In this document: piece by piece, positions 45,705-54,031 of the stretch | Position numbering within the stretch: the stretch's first letter is position 1 | Layout: each line of letters starts with the position of its first letter | Made by a program: the position numbers and the translations under genes | NCBI GenBank assembly: GCA_964580675.1 | Contig: CAZOLI010000005.1 | Span: 1 to 64,000 of the forward strand | Direction of reading: 5' to 3' | DNA length: 64,000 nt | DNA from: CAZOLI01 sp964580675 | GTDB taxonomy: Bacteria > Planctomycetota > MHYJ01 > CAYXQY01 | Notes under the pieces: generated by a model | Told to the model about the DNA's origin: nothing | The model's input: the letters and a program-made list of their open reading frames with translations, nothing else | Database searches by the model: none

Positions 45705-46849
45705 CGGACCGTTCGGTGACTGGTGTCCTCTGTCTATTCACAATCCTCGTCTTTTCCATCCTCCTGTCCACCTGCAGGGAATCCGGAAGCGGCGGTGTTC
45801 AGGTATCCGGTTCCGAATCGTCGGCGGGAACCATGTTTCGAAACACCCTCAACAGATCCGGCGAATTTGATGGATCCGCACCCGCTTCCGAGCCAGCGGT
45901 TCGGTGGAAACAAAAAATGAATGGACCGGTTCACGCTTCTCCGATACCGGAGGGAAATGCTGTTTTTGCGGCCTGTCGAAACCACGTCCTGGTTCGATTT
46001 CGAAAAGAAACCGGCGAGGAGGTCTGGCGATTCCGTACCGATGGATTATTGATATCCACCCCGGCCCTTGCGGGAGATCTCCTTGTTTTGGGCACCCGGA
46101 ACGGCACTCTCTACGCCCTGAACAAAAGCAACGGAAACGTGTACTGGAAAAAGGAGATCCCCGGAAGTTTGATGTCTTCTCCCGCCGTCAAAAACGGGAA
46201 AATTTTCACGGGCACAAACGACGGCCACGTCCTCGCACTGGATCTGCAAACCGGCGAGGAACAGTGGCGGTACACCATGGATGGACCGGTGGAATCGTCC
46301 CCCGCTTTATCGAACCGGATGCTTGTGATCGGCAATAAAAAACAACACGTCGTCGCTCTTGATCCCAAGACCGGAACCAAAAATTGGGATCGGAAATTGG
46401 ATGGATCCGTTTTTGCGACGCCCGCCATGACCCCGGATCAAGTCATCGTCTGTTCGAGATCCGGAGGGGTTTTCAGCCTGCATCGGGAAACCGGAAAGAC
46501 ACTCTGGAAACAACAGGTAAACGGAGAAATCTGGGCCTCTCCGGGGGTTGCCGGAGATAGGGTCTTTGTCGGTGACTACGGCGGCAACCTTACTGCGTTT
46601 TCTCTTAAGGACGGATCAAGGATCTGGCAGTTCGACGCGGATACCCGCATATTTTCCTCCCCGGCGGTCTGCACAAACGCCGTCCTTTTCGGAGGCTACA
46701 ACGGAACACTTTACGCACTCAAACGTTCCGCCGGAACCGTACTCTGGACTTTTTCCACCGGTTCCCGCATCGCCAGTTCACCCGTTCTTGAGGACGCCAC
46801 GGTCTTCGTGGGGAGCGACGATCAGTATCTGTACGTACTGGATTCCTGA
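45701..46849 (+). CDS. PQQ-type beta-propeller lipoprotein (BamB-like)
   Basis: The product has 382 residues. The lipobox ends at Cys25 (ILLSTC). The rest holds about seven copies of the propeller blade with the family motif A.D..TG...W: examples are FRKETGEEVWRF, DLQTGEEQWRYT and DPKTGTKNWDR. BamB, in the outer-membrane protein assembly complex, has the same layout, but many PQQ-like repeat proteins have other roles. Start overlaps the cupin stop by four bases. An AGGGAC/GTCCCT hairpin begins 20 bases past its stop. Confidence 0.88.
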   Translation: MTDRSVTGVLCLFTILVFSILLSTCRESGSGGVQVSGSESSAGTMFRNTLNRSGEFDGSAPASEPAVRWKQKMNGPVHASPIPEGNAVFAACRNHVLVRFRKETGEEVWRFRTDGLLISTPALAGDLLVLGTRNGTLYALNKSNGNVYWKKEIPGSLMSSPAVKNGKIFTGTNDGHVLALDLQTGEEQWRYTMDGPVESSPALSNRMLVIGNKKQHVVALDPKTGTKNWDRKLDGSVFATPAMTPDQVIVCSRSGGVFSLHRETGKTLWKQQVNGEIWASPGVAGDRVFVGDYGGNLTAFSLKDGSRIWQFDADTRIFSSPAVCTNAVLFGGYNGTLYALKRSAGTVLWTFSTGSRIASSPVLEDATVFVGSDDQYLYVLDS

Positions 46850-46868
46850 TGACGTACAGGGATAATAC

Positions 46869-46885
46869 AGGGACTTCCCGTCCCT
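46869..46885 (+). terminator. Short hairpin after the beta-propeller gene
   Basis: AGGGAC and GTCCCT pair across a 5-base loop, 20 bases past the stop. A pyrimidine-rich but not T-only tract follows. It is the only terminator candidate for this unit. Confidence 0.3.
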
Positions 46886-47014
46886 TCCCTCCCCGCCCAT
46901 TACGTGGAAGGGTGCCCCCGTTTCCGCAGAGGAATCGGAATGAAAACGTACAACGCCCGCCGGACGATACGGGAGCGGTATGCTCGATTGCCAGCCCCTG
47001 GAGTTCCGTGCATG

Positions 47015-47911
47015 TTAATCAATCCGGTTGCCTGCTTCCTCCTTGATCCGGTTTGCGGTTTTCTCACCGATCCCTTTCACCTCCTGCAGGTCCGAAACGT
47101 CGGCACCGGCAATGTCCTCCATGTTATTGTACCCGGCGTCAAATAAGGCCTTCTCGGTGGCCTCCCCGATGCCGGGCAGATCCCTGAATTCCTCCCCGAA
47201 ATACTGGACGATCAAATTCGGATAATGTTTTTCGGCAACCATCTGGAACTGATCGTTTTTCTCCGGGAGGGTCTTCAGTTCTTCAATAATTTGATCCCGC
47301 GGGAGATCCTGACCGGCAATCTTTCGAAATTCCTGCAGATAGGCCAGCCTGGCAATTTCTTCATCAACCGGATCAATTTCCTCGTGAACCTCCGACAGTT
47401 CCACCTGATTTTCGGAGGTCGAAATGACCTCGCCGTCCCCGGCGTCCCCATTCGGCGAAACCGTTTTGGTCTCGTCCGGGTCACCGGATTTCGACACTGA
47501 TTCTACTTCCCCGTTCTCCGACGTGGATTTGAACCTGTTCAGGGTCAACCGACCATGGCACCTCGGACAGAAAAACACATCCGATGACTCCTGTGGCTCG
47601 CCGTTATCGGGCTCCCGGAACTCCGGTTGTTTCGTCCAGATGACGGTTTTGTTTAATTCACTCGACCCGCGCTGTATTCGGAACTCCATTCCGTCTTCCG
47701 ATAAGGTGCGCAACTTCTCCCGCACGTACTTCAAACGCTCCGGCTGAAGCTGATCAAACAGAGTAACGGGGGTTTGTTTTAAAATTTTCCGGCACTGACG
47801 ATGATCGATTCGGAACACTCTGCTTAAGTTCCTGGCCGCGGCATCCAGAGTGCCTCCGGCATCCGGTGCCTGCTGAATCTGAATCGAATACGTGTTATCT
47901 GTCATGGCCAT
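47015..47911 (-). CDS. Helix-hairpin-helix protein with a zinc-ribbon half-site
   Basis: The product has 298 residues. The C-terminal 65 residues hold two helix-hairpin-helix motifs (DLPGIGEATEKALFDAGY and EVKGIGEKTANRIKEEAG), as in DNA-binding repair and topology proteins. A CPRCHGR pair sits near 115-120, preceded by an N-terminal domain of about 95 residues and followed by a Ser/Asp/Glu-rich linker. A second cysteine pair is not visible, so a zinc ribbon would be incomplete. DNA binding is inferred from the HhH motifs. It is divergent from the CMD-family gene. Confidence 0.78.
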   Translation of the reverse strand: MAMTDNTYSIQIQQAPDAGGTLDAAARNLSRVFRIDHRQCRKILKQTPVTLFDQLQPERLKYVREKLRTLSEDGMEFRIQRGSSELNKTVIWTKQPEFREPDNGEPQESSDVFFCPRCHGRLTLNRFKSTSENGEVESVSKSGDPDETKTVSPNGDAGDGEVISTSENQVELSEVHEEIDPVDEEIARLAYLQEFRKIAGQDLPRDQIIEELKTLPEKNDQFQMVAEKHYPNLIVQYFGEEFRDLPGIGEATEKALFDAGYNNMEDIAGADVSDLQEVKGIGEKTANRIKEEAGNRID

Positions 47912-48109
47912 CTACCTGAAATATGAACGTTCTAATGGATTCCGGAACGGAAATTTTTGATTATTCGACGTTTCTCCAGACGCAAGAATCATTTATCATA
48001 ACGAAAGCGAGAAAGAAAATCATCGGGGAACAATGTCTCCCTGAAACCCGGGGATTTTTCGATCCGATTATTTGTCCTTCCGTCATCCGTTTCCGATGAG
48101 AGCCACGTT

Positions 48110-48721
48110 GTGAGTTTATCAGATCGGGAAAAACTCGTCCTCCAATCCGCGGTCGAGGGAGGAACCGGCCTGTACGAACGTCTCCGTAAGCGATTGCGGA
48201 ATACGCAACTTCAGACGAAGGACCTCCTTCAAATATCCGAGGCCTTTCTGCAGATGCACCTTTTCGTGGGTTATCCCCCGATGATTGAATCTCTTCGAAT
48301 TCTATACGAGGAAACGGAGAACACCGTCAAACCGGAAACCGGAAAAGACGGACCGGATCAATTTCTCGACGACGGAACGGAACTTGCCCGGAAGCTTTAC
48401 GGAGAGACGTACGAAGAAATGATAGAAACAATGGGACGGTATCATCCGGTGTTGCCGAACTGGATTCTTCGGGATGGCTACGGGCGCGTTCTCTCTCGTT
48501 CCTCGCTCCCCCTTCGATCCCGATCACTCGTAACCATCAGCCTTCTTGCGGCGTCGGGACACGAACGACAGCTTCACTCCCACCTTCGTGGTGCCCTGCG
48601 GGTGGGGGCCGATTCAATCGAACTGAAAGAAGTCAATACGTTGCTGGAAAACGTGCTTCCGGAGCCCCTGGACTCAGCGGTGCAAACGGAATTTGACTCG
48701 GTAATACATCAGAAGGAGTAG
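48110..48721 (+). CDS. Carboxymuconolactone decarboxylase (CMD/AhpD) family protein
   Basis: The product has 203 residues from a GTG start. The CMD signature is at about 135-180: RSLVTISLLAASGHERQLHSHLRGAL, here noted by its landmarks ISLLAASG and QLHSHLRGAL. The AhpD-type CxxC is absent, so peroxidase-partner activity is not expected; it resembles the decarboxylase branch or the many uncharacterised members. It lies 16 bases upstream of miaA and may be cotranscribed with it. Confidence 0.85.
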   Translation: MSLSDREKLVLQSAVEGGTGLYERLRKRLRNTQLQTKDLLQISEAFLQMHLFVGYPPMIESLRILYEETENTVKPETGKDGPDQFLDDGTELARKLYGETYEEMIETMGRYHPVLPNWILRDGYGRVLSRSSLPLRSRSLVTISLLAASGHERQLHSHLRGALRVGADSIELKEVNTLLENVLPEPLDSAVQTEFDSVIHQKE

Positions 48722-48737
48722 GTCCCTTTACCGCAAC

Positions 48738-49727
48738 ATGAACACCAGTCAGCGGGAAAAACGTCTGTTCCTCGTCGGACCGACGGGATCGGGAAAAAGT
48801 GAGGTGGCCATTCGTTTGGCCCAGGAGATGGCGGTGGAACTTCTGGCCCTCGACTCGATGAAAGTATACCGGGAGGCAGATATAGGTACAGCCACCCCGG
48901 ACGAGGATCGGCGGAAATCCATTCGGTACCACTTTCTGAACATAAAGGAACCGCACGAATCCTTTTCGGTCGCGGATTACATCCATCTCGCGGAAAAAAG
49001 GGAGGAGGCAATTCGGCAGCGCGATCACCTTCCCCTGTACACCGGTGGTACGGCGATGTACATGAAGCGGCTTGTCCACGGTTTGTTTGAGGGACCGGAA
49101 GCCGACTGGGATCTTCGAGAAACACTGAAGGAAAAAGCGGCGGAGGAAGGTCGAGCTCACCTGCACCGGCAGCTGGCGGAGGTGGATCCGGAACGGGCGG
49201 AGGAAATACATCCCAACGACCTCCGGCGTGTCGTCCGGGCGCTTGAGGTATACAAAAAGACCGGGCGACCAATGAGCGAACTCATCCGGGAATCGAAGGA
49301 GGAGGCCCAAAAAGTGGACAACCGGATCATCGTTCTTCACTGGCCCCGTGAAGTGTTATATAAACGAATAAACAAACGGGTGGATCGGATGATTGAACGG
49401 GGGTGGTTGGACGAAACCCGGCAACTGCTACAGCGGGAGCCGGCGCCGGGAAAACACATCATGCAGGCGGCGGGATATCGGGTGCTGGTGCGGTTTATTC
49501 AGGGAGAAATAAATCTGGAGGAGGCCATAGAACAAATACGAACAGAGCACCGGAATCTCGCAAAAAAGCAGTTGACCAGCTTTCGAAACCTGAATTATCC
49601 GGTATACGAGGTTGATCCGTCGGAGTTTGAGGACCTTTCCGAGGTAGCGGAGCAAGTTCGGACACATTTTCAGAACTGGCCCCCGAATCCGGAACACCAG
49701 CTCACCGAATCCGGGTCCAGTGGATGA
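48738..49727 (+). CDS. miaA: tRNA dimethylallyltransferase
   Basis: MiaA adds a dimethylallyl group to A37 of tRNAs that read codons starting with U. The product has 329 residues, normal length. P-loop GPTGSGKS is at 14-21. The A37-recognition segment reads DSMKVYR, with Lys42 where most family members have Gln (DSxQ). The later blocks GGTAMYM and LRRVVRALEVYKKTGRP are intact. The Lys may be a lineage variant rather than a defect, since everything else looks functional. Confidence 0.94.
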   Translation: MNTSQREKRLFLVGPTGSGKSEVAIRLAQEMAVELLALDSMKVYREADIGTATPDEDRRKSIRYHFLNIKEPHESFSVADYIHLAEKREEAIRQRDHLPLYTGGTAMYMKRLVHGLFEGPEADWDLRETLKEKAAEEGRAHLHRQLAEVDPERAEEIHPNDLRRVVRALEVYKKTGRPMSELIRESKEEAQKVDNRIIVLHWPREVLYKRINKRVDRMIERGWLDETRQLLQREPAPGKHIMQAAGYRVLVRFIQGEINLEEAIEQIRTEHRNLAKKQLTSFRNLNYPVYEVDPSEFEDLSEVAEQVRTHFQNWPPNPEHQLTESGSSG

Positions 49728-49882
49728 AACAAAGGGAGAAATGCAATATATTGACCAGCGTGTTTAATTTATCGGATGTTATTGGGGACGGGCTGTATTT
49801 CTTCCGATATTTTTATTGAAATCTCCGGAATTCACCGGTTTCCGGCTGGTTTCACTATATTGCGTCTGCTCAACTGAAGTAT

Positions 49883-49910
49883 TTGAATTCGGACCGGACC
49901 CGTATAAAAT
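49883..49910 (+). promoter_or_regulatory. Promoter and dyad upstream of topoisomerase VI
   Basis: TTGAAT (49883-49888) and TAAAAT (49905-49910) are 16 bases apart. A dyad ACCCG...CGGGT (49898-49902 and 49914-49918) brackets the -10 box and could be a repressor site. A start near 49917 gives a leader of about 59 bases to the GTG at 49976. Confidence 0.5.
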
Positions 49911-49975
49911 AACCGGGTGCTGGTTTTTCCGGTTTCCGTCTACATTCTCGTTGTTTCTTGGAAGGAGGTTACACC

Positions 49976-51565
49976 GTGGCTGATCAAGCTGGCACCCTTC
50001 GCAAAACGGCGGAGGAACAGGCGCTGGAACAGAAGGAAATCTCCATTTCCGAATTTTTCACGAAGAACCGACACCTTCTCGGGTTCGACAACCCGACCAA
50101 ATCTCTGCTGACCACCATTAAAGAGGCCGTGGACAACGCCCTCGATGCCTGTGAGGACGCCGGTATCCCGCCGAATGTGGAAGTGTCCATCGAAGCCCTC
50201 GACGCGGAAAACCGATATCGGGTGTCCGTCTACGACAACGGACCCGGTATCGTCAAGGACGAGATCCCCAGCATCTTCGGGAAACTACTGTACGGGTCCA
50301 AATTCCACCGTCTGAAAATGAGCCGGGGCCAGCAGGGCATCGGCATAAGTGCCGCCGGTTTGTACGGACAACTGACCACGGGAAAACCCACACAGATTCG
50401 CTCCCGGACGGCCCCCGATGAACCCGCAAACCTCTACCACGTGCAAATCGACACCAACAAAAACGAACCGGAAATCACGCGCGAAGAAGAAATCGAATGG
50501 GACCGGAAACGGGGAACCGAAGTCACCATCGAACTGGAGGGTCGCTACCAGCGCGGGCACCACTCCATCGACAACTACCTGCGACAGACGGCCATTGCCA
50601 ATCCCCATGTGCAGATTACGTATACCAATCCAAAAGGGAATGAAACGGTTTATGAACGGTCGACGGAGGAATTGCCCGAGGAGCCCAAAGAAATCAAACC
50701 CCATCCATACGGGGTCGAACTCGGTCAGCTGATGAAGATGATCAAACAGACGGACCACAACAAAATAAGTGCGTTCCTCAAAAACGAATTCTCCCGTGTG
50801 AGTCCCCGGGTCTGCAAAGAAATTCTCGGGAAATGCGAAAACGTTACCACAAAATCCTGGGTGAAAAGTGCGGACCTCGAGGACGCGGAGGAAATCCACA
50901 ACGCCATTCAGGATGTGGACATCATGGCTCCCTCCACGGACTGCCTCTCCCGGATTGGTGAGGACCTCATCCTGAAGGGAATGAAAGACGTGATCCCCGG
51001 GGAAGAGTTTTTTGCCGTAACCCGTTCCCCCGAGGTGTACCGGGGTAATCCTTTTCTGGTCGAAGCCGGCATCGCTTACGGCGGCGACATCCCATCGGAC
51101 GAATCCGTGGAAGTACTTCGTTACGCGAACAGGGTTCCCCTCCTGTACCAGCGGTCCGCCTGTGCGGTGACCGAAGCGGTAAAAAAGGTGAACTGGAAAA
51201 CCTACAACCTCGACCAGCCGGGCGATGGACGACCGGTGGCCCCGGCGGTCTTTATGGTTCACATTGCGTCGGTCTGGGTTCCGTTCACCTCCGAAAGCAA
51301 AGAAGCCATTGCCCACTACCCCGAAATCATCAAGGAGATTAAGCTCGCACTTCAGCAACTGGGCCGAAAACTGCGCGCTCACATTAACAAAAAACGGAAG
51401 AAGAAGGAGAAAAAGCGGAAATTAAATTACCTCGAAACGTACGTACCCCACATCTCCGAAGCCCTGAGCAATATACTGAAACTGAAAAACCAGGAGCAGG
51501 ACGACATTGAGAAAGACCTCGAGGAACTCCTCCGGGAGAAATCCGAAATTGAGGACGATGGTTAA
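49976..51565 (+). CDS. top6B: DNA topoisomerase VI subunit B
   Basis: Subunit B is the GHKL-type ATPase of the type IIB topoisomerase that relaxes DNA by passing one duplex through another. The product has 529 residues, close to archaeal length. The GTG start was chosen because AAGGAGG lies 7 bases upstream; a TTG at 49958 is part of the leader. GHKL motifs are complete: EAVDNALD (50-57), DNGPG (87-91), RGQQGIG (117-123). The helix-2-turn-helix and transducer regions follow. It is paired with subunit A 118 bases downstream. This enzyme is common in archaea and plants and uncommon in bacteria. Confidence 0.93.
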   Translation: MADQAGTLRKTAEEQALEQKEISISEFFTKNRHLLGFDNPTKSLLTTIKEAVDNALDACEDAGIPPNVEVSIEALDAENRYRVSVYDNGPGIVKDEIPSIFGKLLYGSKFHRLKMSRGQQGIGISAAGLYGQLTTGKPTQIRSRTAPDEPANLYHVQIDTNKNEPEITREEEIEWDRKRGTEVTIELEGRYQRGHHSIDNYLRQTAIANPHVQITYTNPKGNETVYERSTEELPEEPKEIKPHPYGVELGQLMKMIKQTDHNKISAFLKNEFSRVSPRVCKEILGKCENVTTKSWVKSADLEDAEEIHNAIQDVDIMAPSTDCLSRIGEDLILKGMKDVIPGEEFFAVTRSPEVYRGNPFLVEAGIAYGGDIPSDESVEVLRYANRVPLLYQRSACAVTEAVKKVNWKTYNLDQPGDGRPVAPAVFMVHIASVWVPFTSESKEAIAHYPEIIKEIKLALQQLGRKLRAHINKKRKKKEKKRKLNYLETYVPHISEALSNILKLKNQEQDDIEKDLEELLREKSEIEDDG

Positions 51566-51683
51566 CAACTTCCTGCGTTTTCCTCGAAAGGGACCCCCCG
51601 CGGCCCGGAGGCCTGTGGTGAGGAACTCTCCGAGCATGACCGAAACAGTGTGTCATTAATCCCATTTGCCACAAATAAATCCC

Positions 51684-52766
51684 ATGACTGACCTGCATGA
51701 ACGAATTCTGGAAACGGCCGAAGAAATTACGGAAAAGATAAAGGATCAGGAGCAGCCCGCCATGGAATTTCCCGTCCGATCCCTCCGGAACGTGGAATTT
51801 GATCAGGAGGAAGGATACCTGAAAATCGGGGACCGGACCAAAAAGCGCACCCTGAGTGTGAATACCGTGAAAAAATTTGCCCAGGCGCTCCGCATGTTTG
51901 CCCTGTCCAAAACCCTGATCGAACAGGATGACTTCGCCACGAAACGTGAAGCGTATTACATGAGCAAAAACTGGGATGAAGCGGGCTTCAAGGACCAGAG
52001 CGAAAGTGACTCGGTTATGGACGACGTCGAGGCGTTTTTCCAGGTAAACCGGGAACAACTCCGGTTCAATCCAGAAGAAAAAGGCGGCGAGGTGGCCGGA
52101 CCGCTGACGGTTATAGACGATGATCCATCCAGTGACGACCGTGTCGAAGTGGATTGTACGGATTTCGGTACCGGGGCGTACTCCATTCCCATTTCGGTCG
52201 AACACCTGGAATTCGAGACGGACGCGGATTTTGTTATGGCCATCGAAACGGCCGGCATGTTCCAGCGGCTGGTCAAACACGATTACTTCGAAAAAGCCAA
52301 CTGTATTTTGATTTCCATGGGAGGGGTGCCCACCCGGGCACTCCGGCGGTTCATCCGGCGCCTGGCCGACTCGGAAAACATCCCCGTCTATGCGTTTGTG
52401 GACGGTGACCCCTACGGAATGTTTAATATTTATCGCACCCTCACGGTCGGATCCGGAAACGCCGCACACCTGAACGACTATTTCTGCGTGCCGTCGGCAA
52501 GTTTCCTCGGCGTGGATCCCTGGGACATCGAAGAACACGACCTCCCCACACATCCCCTGTCCGATCGGGACATCAAACGGGCAAAAGATGCACTGGACAA
52601 CGATCCCTTCGTGAACGAACACGACGAATGGCAAGAGGCCATCAACAAATTCCTGGACATGGGAGTCCGCGTTGAACAGCAGGCCTTTGCACGCTGGGGA
52701 TTGAATTACGTCATCGAAGAATACCTGCCCGACAAAATAGACAATCCCGGTGAATTCCTTCCCTGA
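51684..52766 (+). CDS. top6A: DNA topoisomerase VI subunit A (Spo11-like)
   Basis: Subunit A cuts DNA and forms the covalent 5' link through a tyrosine. The product has 360 residues from the ATG at 51684 (a TTG at 51666 would add six). The winged-helix catalytic block is REAYYMSK with the active Tyr near residue 92. The Toprim acidic residues are in AIETAGMF (Glu near 188) and DGDPYG (Asp near 240 and 242). All catalytic residues known from archaeal topo VI and Spo11 are present, so the subunit should be active. It is 118 bases after subunit B and 45 bases before the UDG gene. Confidence 0.93.
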   Translation: MTDLHERILETAEEITEKIKDQEQPAMEFPVRSLRNVEFDQEEGYLKIGDRTKKRTLSVNTVKKFAQALRMFALSKTLIEQDDFATKREAYYMSKNWDEAGFKDQSESDSVMDDVEAFFQVNREQLRFNPEEKGGEVAGPLTVIDDDPSSDDRVEVDCTDFGTGAYSIPISVEHLEFETDADFVMAIETAGMFQRLVKHDYFEKANCILISMGGVPTRALRRFIRRLADSENIPVYAFVDGDPYGMFNIYRTLTVGSGNAAHLNDYFCVPSASFLGVDPWDIEEHDLPTHPLSDRDIKRAKDALDNDPFVNEHDEWQEAINKFLDMGVRVEQQAFARWGLNYVIEEYLPDKIDNPGEFLP

Positions 52767-52811
52767 TCATCGCCCACGAACCATCATCCAAACGGCTTTT
52801 CGCATTCGGTC

Positions 52812-53492
52812 ATGACCGAAGCGGAATCCCTGGCGAAACTGGCCGAACAGATCACGTCCTGTACCCGCTGTCCGAGACTCGTAAAGTGGCGGGAGGAAAA
52901 AGCACGGGAAAAACGCGCCGCCTACCGTGATGAGGAATACTGGGGGAAACCGGTTCCGGGATTTGGTGATCCGGAAGCCGAACTCCTGATCGTGGGTCTG
53001 GCCCCCGGAGCCCACGGAGCAAACCGAACAGGACAGATGTTTGGCGGAGACCGGTCCGGCACGTGGCTGTACCGGGCGCTCCACCGCATCGACATGGCGG
53101 ACCGACCGGACTGGAAAAACGTAAAAGTCAAAAATTGCTGGATTACCGCCGCCGTTCGATGTGCCCCACCGGACAACCGTCCCGAGGCCGAAGAGCGGAA
53201 AAATTGCCGCCCCTACCTGGAACAGGAAATTGATCTTCTACACGACGTCCGGGGCATACTCGCGCTCGGGGGTTACGCATACCGCCACGTAATGCGGATT
53301 TACCGGGATCGTAACCATCCCGTTCCGTCCCCCATGCCGGATTTTGCACACAACACCGAACACGACCTCGGGCCGGACGCCCCCCGCCTATTCGTCTCCT
53401 ATCATCCCAGCCAGCAAAACACGTTCACCGGCCGGCTCACCGAGGATGGGTTTGACCGTGTATTTGAACGAGTCCGGACGTATCTCGAATAA
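52812..53492 (+). CDS. Family 5 uracil-DNA glycosylase
   Basis: The enzyme removes uracil (and often hypoxanthine) from DNA at the first step of base-excision repair. The product has 226 residues. The motif GLAPGAHGANRTG is the family-5 (UDGb) version of the active-site loop, which lacks the catalytic Asp or Asn of families 1 and 4; the second loop HPSQQNTFTGRL also matches UDGb. Cysteines at 17 and 20 and two later (AAVRCAPP, KNCRPY) can hold the 4Fe-4S cluster. It follows topo VI subunit A by 45 bases on the same strand. Confidence 0.92.
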   Translation: MTEAESLAKLAEQITSCTRCPRLVKWREEKAREKRAAYRDEEYWGKPVPGFGDPEAELLIVGLAPGAHGANRTGQMFGGDRSGTWLYRALHRIDMADRPDWKNVKVKNCWITAAVRCAPPDNRPEAEERKNCRPYLEQEIDLLHDVRGILALGGYAYRHVMRIYRDRNHPVPSPMPDFAHNTEHDLGPDAPRLFVSYHPSQQNTFTGRLTEDGFDRVFERVRTYLE

Positions 53493-54031
53493 TTTCTTTT
53501 ACTGCAATATGTACGGATCTGGTTCGAGCCGGTTCCCCGCAGAGGCCCTTGGCGGTCCCCTCACAAAGCTCCCCATTTCAGGAAGAGTCCTTTTACCAAC
53601 CCGGAGACCCATGATCACGCCTCACCGGACCAGCCCCACACGACCGACCATCCATTGGTGACGAATTCCAGCCGATCATTCTGGAAGGCCTTACCTCCTC
53701 CGAAAACCAGGTTCAGTATTTACGCCATGGATCAACCAGCAATGTGCACACCGCCTTCCGAAAATACCACGATACGACCTCCGATGATCCCGACTGTATT
53801 GTTATAAAACCAAACAAATGTTCCGAAACGTTATACCAAATTAAAAAACCTCCCGGAATTGATCGGTAAAAATTCAAATTCCATTATAAGGTCTTTTAAT
53901 TAAACGGGATAAAGGGTGGCCATGTAAACCGATTTGAGATATATGGCATATAAATTGCGACCTCTAATCTGTTCTATTAAAATAATACCGATGTGCGGTT
54001 TTTTGAACCCGAGAAAGATGAGGGGGAATTT
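53493..54031. other. 539-base intergenic region before the subtilase
   Basis: No supported gene lies here. The left half continues the base composition of the coding regions; the right 170 bases are A+T-rich and end in the subtilase promoter. Frames in the left half are shadows of the glycosylase gene or have random composition. Confidence 0.5.
53955..53983 (+). promoter_or_regulatory. Promoter of the subtilase gene
   Basis: TTGCGA (53955-53960) and TAAAAT (53978-53983) are 17 bases apart. A start near 53990 gives a leader of about 42 bases to the ATG at 54032. Confidence 0.5.

Noticed and set aside
53521..53545. GGTTCGAGCC as a possible tRNA T-loop
   Set aside because: No flanking T-stem, anticodon arm or acceptor stem could be built around it.
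53344..53661. 105-codon plus-strand frame at the end of the glycosylase gene
   Set aside because: It overlaps the glycosylase in another frame and its translation is Pro/Thr/Arg-rich with no motif.
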